A DNA stretch of 44,965 bases from Microcaldota archaeon (GTDB taxonomy: Archaea > Micrarchaeota > Micrarchaeia > Micrarchaeales > Micrarchaeaceae). Of the stretch, positions 40,239 to 44,965 are shown piece after piece. The stretch lies in assembly GCA_021787495.1 (NCBI GenBank), contig JAJYLX010000006.1, positions 1 through 44,965 on the forward strand, in the 5' to 3' direction. Both the position numbers and the translations under genes were made by a program. The notes beneath the pieces are model-generated. The model ran no database searches. It was not told the DNA's origin and saw only the letters and a list, made by a program, of their open reading frames with translations. Numbering within the stretch: the stretch's first letter is position 1; every line of letters begins with the position of its first letter.

Positions 40239-41420
40239 TCACCTTGCCGCGCTGACTATCTTCACGACGTCCCCGTCGTGCAGCTCCTGCTCCTTGCCTA
40301 TGCGCATCTTTTTCACCGCATCGACAGCATACAGCATGTGCTTCGCCAAATCTGTGTGGATCGCGGCGGCAAGGTCGAGCGCTGTCGAACCCCTCTTCAG
40401 CAGTATGGCGTCGGGTAGGACGTTCCCAAAGTGGTCGGTGTACTTGTTCTCGTCCTCAACGGGGTACACCACGATGTTGTCCAGGACCTTGAAGACTATG
40501 GAATCAAGCGCGCTCTGCACTCCGGTGCCGCGCTCAGAGCCCTTCAGGAAGGAGAGCATGTAGTCCAGCGCCTTTTTCTGTTCCGGGCTTACGCCGCTTC
40601 CTATAATCTCGAACGACCGCGAACCCGGAAGGTAGCTTATGACCCTCGCCGACGAGGCCTTCCGGAGCGCCATCTCGATTGCGGCAGAGCATTCGAAGAC
40701 GCTCGCATCGCCGAATCTCTCCCTCAGGGCCCTGACGTTACTGATGGTATCGCTTCCCGCATCGGCCTTGTTCGCGATTATCGCGACCGGCTTCGACTCA
40801 TCGAGCAGCGCCCTGGAAAATTCGAGCGCATCCGCCGAGCTCCATGATATGTTGGATGAGGTGAGGTTGCATTTTCCTATCGCGCGCTCTACGCTCTGCC
40901 TGGATATCTTCAGCCCTGTCAGGACTGCCTCCAGCGCGGACACGCCGTCCTTGCTCTTCGACATCGCTGGCATGTGCTTCATTATTATTCCGGACAGCCA
41001 CTGGTAGAGCTCTGATACGACCATCTCCGCGTCCTCGACCGCGCTGCCGTGCTGCGCCGCCCCTCCGGAGCTGTCGGTCCTGCCGCTCGCGTCGACGACC
41101 AGCATGAACGCATCAGCGGCGGCAAGGTCGTTGAGGAACTGATTGCCCATGCCCCTGCCCTCGTGCGCACCCTCGACCAGCCCCGCGACGTCTATGACGT
41201 TGACCGGTATCATCCGTGTCCCGCTCACGCAGAGCGAGTTGCGCGCCCTGCACTTGACCTTCAGTTTGACCTCGGCGCACTCGTGGGTCGCATACGCAAT
41301 GCCGCTGTTCGGGTCTATCGTGGTGAACGGGTAGTCCGCTATGGCCACGTCGTTCATCGTCAGCGCGGAGAAGAGCGTGCTTTTCCCCTTGTTCGGAGCT
41401 CCGATTATGCCTATGAGCAT
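40239..41420 (-). CDS. ychF: YchF-type GTP-binding protein with TGS domain
   Basis: 393 residues, the archaeal branch of the Obg/YchF family. G1 is GAPNKGKST (7-15, with Lys for the usual Val), G3 DVAGLV, and G4 NKAD. A helical insert follows G3, and the C-terminal TGS domain ends HDGDVVKIVSA. Relatives associate with ribosomes or tRNA. It is four bases from the amino-acid permease gene upstream, so they are probably one operon. Confidence 0.9.
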   Translation of the reverse strand: MLIGIIGAPNKGKSTLFSALTMNDVAIADYPFTTIDPNSGIAYATHECAEVKLKVKCRARNSLCVSGTRMIPVNVIDVAGLVEGAHEGRGMGNQFLNDLAAADAFMLVVDASGRTDSSGGAAQHGSAVEDAEMVVSELYQWLSGIIMKHMPAMSKSKDGVSALEAVLTGLKISRQSVERAIGKCNLTSSNISWSSADALEFSRALLDESKPVAIIANKADAGSDTISNVRALRERFGDASVFECSAAIEMALRKASSARVISYLPGSRSFEIIGSGVSPEQKKALDYMLSFLKGSERGTGVQSALDSIVFKVLDNIVVYPVEDENKYTDHFGNVLPDAILLKRGSTALDLAAAIHTDLAKHMLYAVDAVKKMRIGKEQELHDGDVVKIVSAAR

Positions 41421-41424
41421 GCAA

Positions 41425-42741
41425 TCACCTGAAGAGCTTGATCCTGACTATCTTCTTGTCGTCCACCTCCCTGAAGAAGTAATAGATGACGAGCAGCGCG
41501 ATTATCATCGTCGCGCCTATCATCAGGGACTCCTGCGGCATCGCGATTATGAACGCGAAGAGCAGCAGTATCGCTATGACCGTGAGGTACGGATAGCCGG
41601 GCATCCTGAACTCGGCGTTCCTGCCTTCCTTCCTGAAATGGATCACCGCGAAGCTGGCTATCAGATAGGAGAACAGCAGCCCGAAGTTGCTTATGGCGGC
41701 TATGACATATATATTGCCGGAGAAGAGCATCACGACCGATATCGCCGCGGAGACCACCACGCCGTTCACAGCCACGTCGCGCTTCCTGTCGTACCTGCGC
41801 ATCGGTTTCGGGAGAAGGTGGTCGTCGCCTATCTGGTAGGCTATCCTGGAGGAGCTGAGTATCATCGCCAGCACTGCCGATGCGGTCGCTATGAGCGCAC
41901 CGAGGTCGACAACGGACGTCAGCCAGTATGGTGCGCCGACGTGGTGGAGCGCGAAGGAGAGCGGGTCTGCGGCTATCGAGTAGCTCGTCGCCGGGGCCAT
42001 CATGAGCAGGGCGAGGACGATCGCTATGTAGAACGCCATGCTTATCACGACCGAGAGCAGTATGGCCTTCGCGGCCGCCCTGCTTCCGCCCTTCACCCTC
42101 GACGTGAACGTGCTTATCGTCTGGAAGCCGGAATAAGCGAAGAAGACCGCGATGCTAGCGGCGAATATCGGGAGTATTCCCGCCTGCCCGCTGCCGCTCG
42201 TAAAGTTGGAGAGGCTGAACCCCCCTGAGTAGAACGAGAGCGCTACCGCGGCGACTATGAATATGACCAGTATCGCGAGCTTCGTCGATACGAGGCCGAA
42301 GTCGGCCTTCGCCGCCCTCTTTATCCCCACGATGTTGACGGCCGAGAGGGCGAAGATCAGCGCTATGGCGCCGACCTGTATCGAGTACGAGGGAAGGCCG
42401 AACAGGCTCGAGAGGTAGCTGCCGAACCCGAGCGCCACGACCGATATTGAGGTAGCGAAGCTGAAATAGAGCAGTATGCCGGTTATGAAACCGAGCTCGC
42501 TGCCGAACGCCTTGTACGCGAACGAGTAGGCGCCGCCCTTCGCATTAGGCATTATCGAAGACAGCTCCCCAATCTCGAGGGCCACTATCGTCGCCAGTAT
42601 GCCGACGAACACGAAGGCGAGCAGCGCCCACGAGCCCGCGAGCGCGATCGTGGTGCCGCTCAGCACGAATATCCCGGCACCTATAATGTTGCCCAGCCCT
42701 ATGGCGAGGGCGAGCCTCATGCTGATCATGTTCTTCCGCAA
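41425..42741 (-). CDS. APC-family amino-acid permease
   Basis: 438 residues with 12 probable membrane helices. The first helix holds GLGNIIGAGIFVLSGT, the classic APC substrate-binding unwound segment, and MPNAKGGAYSFAYKAFG follows in helix 2-3. It should import an amino acid or related compound by proton or sodium coupling; the substrate is not decidable. I use TTG 42741 because GGAGG lies seven bases before it; ATG 42729 would leave 19. Its promoter region is shared with tRNA-Leu in the opposite direction. Confidence 0.9.
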   Translation of the reverse strand: MRKNMISMRLALAIGLGNIIGAGIFVLSGTTIALAGSWALLAFVFVGILATIVALEIGELSSIMPNAKGGAYSFAYKAFGSELGFITGILLYFSFATSISVVALGFGSYLSSLFGLPSYSIQVGAIALIFALSAVNIVGIKRAAKADFGLVSTKLAILVIFIVAAVALSFYSGGFSLSNFTSGSGQAGILPIFAASIAVFFAYSGFQTISTFTSRVKGGSRAAAKAILLSVVISMAFYIAIVLALLMMAPATSYSIAADPLSFALHHVGAPYWLTSVVDLGALIATASAVLAMILSSSRIAYQIGDDHLLPKPMRRYDRKRDVAVNGVVVSAAISVVMLFSGNIYVIAAISNFGLLFSYLIASFAVIHFRKEGRNAEFRMPGYPYLTVIAILLLFAFIIAMPQESLMIGATMIIALLVIYYFFREVDDKKIVRIKLFR

Positions 42742-42772
42742 TGTTCCGCCTCCAATAGAGAAACGTCGAAAG

Positions 42773-42783
42773 CTTATTTAATC
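42773..42783. promoter_or_regulatory. shared TATA-like box between permease and tRNA-Leu
   Basis: CTTATTTAATC, centred about 32 bases before the tRNA and 37 bases before the permease start on the other strand. Confidence 0.5.
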
Positions 42784-42809
42784 ATGATGTAGAAATAGAC
42801 AGGAAACGC

Positions 42810-42894
42810 GCAGAGGTAGCAAAGCCTGGTCAAATGCGCTAGGTTCAGGGCCTAGTCCCTTAGGGGTTCGAGAGTTCAAATCTCTCCCTCTGCA
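42810..42894 (+). tRNA. tRNA-Leu (CAG)
   Basis: 85 bases fold as a class II tRNA. The acceptor stem is GCAGAGG with CCTCTGC, discriminator A at 42894. The anticodon stem is CTAGG/CCTAG around TTCAGGG, giving anticodon CAG. A long variable arm (TCCCTTAGGGG) marks Leu, and the T-arm is GAGAG-TTCAAAT-CTCTC. No intron and no encoded CCA. A T-run (ATTTTTG) follows as a likely terminator. Confidence 0.95.
42873..42885 (+). repeat. 13-bp tRNA T-arm repeat, copy in the tRNA
   Basis: AGTTCAAATCTCT in the T-arm, repeated exactly at 42967-42979. Confidence 0.8.
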
Positions 42895-43068
42895 TTTTTG
42901 GGCTTCACCAGAGATTTGTCATTGAGAGGAAATTTCAGGAAAATTCCTGTCGTCGTAAATTTTGACAGTTCAAATCTCTTCTTTTTTCGGATTAATGGAA
43001 GTTAACCGCAACAACCCTCATAGATTAGTTATTTATATGAAAACAACATAAGCATTCGTAGTGATTGC
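42895..43068. other. spacer after tRNA-Leu with second T-arm copy and TATA-like box
   Basis: Holds the repeat at 42967-42979, a following T-run (CTTTTTTC), and TATA-like GTTATTTATATG (43028-43039) for the gene at 43069. No gene seen. Confidence 0.5.
42967..42979 (+). repeat. 13-bp tRNA T-arm repeat, displaced copy (possible att remnant)
   Basis: AGTTCAAATCTCT identical to the tRNA copy 94 bases upstream, with flanks that also agree partly (GA-x before it, pyrimidine-rich after). Tyrosine integrases often use the tRNA 3' end, so this may be a scar of integration; no integrase is seen in the window. Confidence 0.5.
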
Positions 43069-44271
43069 GTGGGGAAAAGCCTTCAGAGACAGGCGCAGCA
43101 AGATACAACCATTGTAGTTGACAAGCTGTACGGCGTCGTCCATGGGGCAGTAATGGACACGCCATGGAGCGAGATACGTGTTGCGCTCAAGCCCAGCGAC
43201 GGTCTGCTTGGGGAACTCAGCAGGCTCCCTAAGGGAACGCGTGTGGGCATCGAAACCCTCAGCATGAAGGACGAGGAAGAGCTCCAGCGGATCTTCGGCT
43301 CGGGCGTCTCCGGAAGGAAGATGGAAACAGACAAGCAGGAGCGCAGATACTGGGAGGTGATAGAGAAGGCGCTGGCGGATGCGGAACTCATTCCTGTCTA
43401 TCTGGACGAGCTCGAACCATACAAGCGCCAGGCACAACTCCTCTCGGATATCAGGACACTCGAAGAGAGACTCGTGAATGAAGAGGATGCACGGGAGAGG
43501 CGCGACCTGAATAGGAAGATATACGCAAAGCAGGTAGAAGTAGAGTTCGACCTGATATCTCCTAGGCACGGGCGCCTGATGCATAAGATCTTAGAGGAAA
43601 AGCCACAGGTCGCCATACTCGGAATCGGTCACGCATGCCCTCTGTGGTTGGATTCAGAAAACGGAACGCTGAAAGGTCTCAGGTTCAAAGCGTATTCTGC
43701 AGAGGAGACACCAAGCATGGATGCTGCGGCAAGGCAGTTGATGGGTGAGTTAGAGTTTGGCTATGTAACGCGAAACATTACCCGTCTCAACGATTATTTG
43801 GATAATTTCATCAAGCCGAATGGGTTCATCGAGAGGCCCGAAGGCGGAGAGCGGATAATCGCTGAAAGGGAGATGACAATAAGAAAGCAGCGCGCACTGT
43901 CTTCAGGCAGGGTAACCGACAGGGTTCCAGACTACACTGGGACGTGGGACATGGAGATTCCGGAAAGGGGCGCCTTTGAGATGTTCATTGAAAAGAGGGA
44001 TAACGGCAGCGTGTCTGGTATGATGGAGGACATATTCGGGAGGTCCACGTTCTACGGCACGCTCTTCGACGACGGCGGCATATTCTTCGAAAAAATATAT
44101 GACAAGTCTGCCATTGATATGGGTGGTTCAAGCCGCCCTGTGGATTACCATGGTGCGCTAGCTGACGGGCGGAAGATACATGGCCTTTATTTTGTCCTTG
44201 GGACACCCATTGGAAAGTTCGAGATGTGGGCATTTGACCGCAAGGACATCCATGACATAAGGAGGGGCTGA
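43069..44271 (+). CDS. TraB/ChaN-like protein with C-terminal beta-barrel-like domain
   Basis: 400 residues. YGVVHGAVMDTPWSEIRVAL near 21-40, then VGIETLSM, and further on RLMHKILEEKPQVAILGIGH (about 169-188) recall the TraB/TIKI/ChaN fold, whose GxxH and late GxGH elements bind metal or haem; the fit is partial and I hold it loosely. The last 100 residues (YTGTWDMEIPERGAFEMFIE, then GSVSGMMEDIFGRSTFYGTL) look like a small lipocalin-like barrel. Start GTG 43069, with GTTATTTATATG at 43028-43039. No signal peptide. It is between tRNA-Leu and an IS, so probably acquired. Confidence 0.5.
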   Translation: MGKSLQRQAQQDTTIVVDKLYGVVHGAVMDTPWSEIRVALKPSDGLLGELSRLPKGTRVGIETLSMKDEEELQRIFGSGVSGRKMETDKQERRYWEVIEKALADAELIPVYLDELEPYKRQAQLLSDIRTLEERLVNEEDARERRDLNRKIYAKQVEVEFDLISPRHGRLMHKILEEKPQVAILGIGHACPLWLDSENGTLKGLRFKAYSAEETPSMDAAARQLMGELEFGYVTRNITRLNDYLDNFIKPNGFIERPEGGERIIAEREMTIRKQRALSSGRVTDRVPDYTGTWDMEIPERGAFEMFIEKRDNGSVSGMMEDIFGRSTFYGTLFDDGGIFFEKIYDKSAIDMGGSSRPVDYHGALADGRKIHGLYFVLGTPIGKFEMWAFDRKDIHDIRRG

Positions 44272-44309
44272 AGACAGGGCTGCACTGAAGAGTGCTGGAC
44301 GGTGAACTA

Positions 44310-44329
44310 CCTCGGGCTGAAGCCCGAGG
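44310..44329. other. right-end hairpin of the IS200/IS605-type element
   Basis: A perfect 9-bp stem (CCTCGGGCT/AGCCCGAGG) with a GA loop, 18 bases from the tnpA stop. Confidence 0.65.
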
Positions 44330-44346
44330 CTTCCACTGCATGTCAT

Positions 44347-44811
44347 TCAGTTGAACTGTAGTTTCGCCTGCTTCCTATCGTTTTCTGGATGAAGTGCAGG
44401 ACGGTCGTGTCTGTCGATGTAATCCTTGACTGTCTCCTCTGTTATGCTGCTGACGCTCCTCGAGAAGTGCCCCGGACTCCAGAAACTTCCCTTCCTGAAC
44501 ATCTCCTCTCGGAATTCAGGATGCAGAAGGGATATCTTGCGAGCTGATATCCCCTTCAGATATTGGAGTGCAGTCGAAACTGACATCCAGAGAGGTAGGA
44601 CTGCAAACAGGTGTACGTGGTCAGAATTGACTACAATTTTGTCCACCGAGATCCCCTTGTCGGCGGCGATTTCGAGGAGTATCGACTTCATCTCGTCAGA
44701 AATCTGCACGTCCTTCATCGCCTCATGCCTGTACTTCGGGCACCACTCCAGGTGGTACTTGTTCTCCCCGACACCATGTTCGCTTATATTTTTATAGTTC
44801 CCACTAGCCAT
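44347..44811 (-). CDS. tnpA: IS200/IS605 TnpA transposase
   Basis: 154 residues, the usual size for this single-strand DNA transposase. HUH is DHVHLF (H65, H67), and the catalytic Tyr is probably Y131 in EETVKDYIDRH. The opening YHLEWCPKYRHEAM is the familiar TnpA start. It appears complete. The last 20 residues (LHPENDRKQAKLQFN) are unlike the typical end. ATG 44811. Confidence 0.9.
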   Translation of the reverse strand: MASGNYKNISEHGVGENKYHLEWCPKYRHEAMKDVQISDEMKSILLEIAADKGISVDKIVVNSDHVHLFAVLPLWMSVSTALQYLKGISARKISLLHPEFREEMFRKGSFWSPGHFSRSVSSITEETVKDYIDRHDRPALHPENDRKQAKLQFN

Positions 44812-44823
44812 GTTTACACGACT

Positions 44824-44866
44824 GTGGCAGTGTCGCGCCGCGTTTTGGCCGCGGCACTGCTGCCAC
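44824..44866. other. left-end hairpin of the IS200/IS605-type element
   Basis: GTGGCAG pairs with CTGCCAC, and inside it GCCGCG pairs with CGCGGC. Strong imperfect stem, right before the tnpA start. Confidence 0.6.
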
Positions 44867-44915
44867 TGAAGGAAAATCTATGAGAAGGCGTTTATCTGTT
44901 CCTTGACTGCATTGA

Positions 44916-44965
44916 AGGGTGCAATTCATCTCCGCCCTGAAGGGCGGTCAGGTTTCTTGCACCCT
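44916..44965. other. second IS605-like end at the window edge
   Basis: Outer arms AGGGTGCAA and TTGCACCCT (perfect 9 bp) enclose an inner CCGCCCT-GA-AGGGCGG hairpin. The inner hairpin has the same GA-loop style as the end at 44310. Probably the end of another IS605-type element or a non-autonomous derivative whose body lies beyond the window. Confidence 0.5.

Larger units (their letters stand above)
44300..44880 (-). mobile_element. IS200/IS605-type insertion sequence (tnpA only)
   Basis: A single Y1 transposase gene lies between end hairpins. Downstream of tnpA, CCTCGGGCT and AGCCCGAGG close on GA (44310-44329); upstream is the long hairpin at 44824-44866. IS200-type elements have such subterminal hairpins and no inverted termini, so the exact ends cannot be set. 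No tnpB is seen inside it. Confidence 0.7.

Noticed and set aside
1-44965. CRISPR array or rRNA genes
   Set aside because: No regularly spaced direct repeats with unique spacers and no recognisable 16S or 23S segments were found.

Overview
The window looks archaeal and most resembles a small-genome DPANN lineage. Candidatus Micrarchaeota (ARMAN-like) is my best guess, inferred from gene style rather than from a database match. The archaeal calls include a histone, Rpo4, aIF5B, Hel308, Hjc, Sec61beta, archaeal-type S-adenosylmethionine synthetase, archaeal YchF and class III (pilin-type) signal peptides. Many genes have TATA-like boxes about 25-35 bases before the start, several apparently leaderless. 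Codon use is rich in AGG and ATA.

Layout: 1-8000 is an accessory zone. It holds a possible edge-cut RNA, a SAM methyltransferase, a low-molecular-weight phosphatase-like protein, a set of small orphan genes (two behind a shared 26-bp promoter-proximal repeat), a relatively AT-rich insert carrying a truncated PurM/ThiL-like gene plus a DUF2797 gene and a frameshifted IS, and a small membrane-protein gene pair. The insert is bounded by two nearly identical 200-bp copies of the 3' end of one host gene (4330-4529 and 7369-7568).

8200-25930 is a surface and secretion region. It has a secreted DUF4382-like protein; an operon of a winged-helix/coiled-coil protein, a type II/IV secretion ATPase, a small helical protein and two TadC-like membrane proteins (10359-15927); and, converging on it, an operon of four pseudopilin-like proteins, three with LamG-like domains (16062-21760). 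Together they read as a type IV pilus-like machine with large candidate adhesive tips. Hel308, a histone, a BofA-like membrane protein, a class III pilin and a MoxR ATPase follow.

26000-42900 is mostly housekeeping: Rpo4, DUF655, GNAT, MAT, aIF5B, two beta-helix proteins, a MIP18/DUF59 protein, NDK, Nudix, Hjc, ArgS, NnrD, an AbrB-like regulator with no ordinary start codon, Sec61beta (51 residues), a Fic protein, YchF, an amino-acid permease and tRNA-Leu(CAG).

42900-44965 is accessory again. A 13-bp repeat of the tRNA T-arm lies 94 bp downstream, followed by a TraB/ChaN-like protein with a beta-barrel-like tail, a complete IS200/IS605-type TnpA gene, and a second IS605-like end at the window edge. 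No CRISPR array, rRNA or prepilin peptidase was seen.
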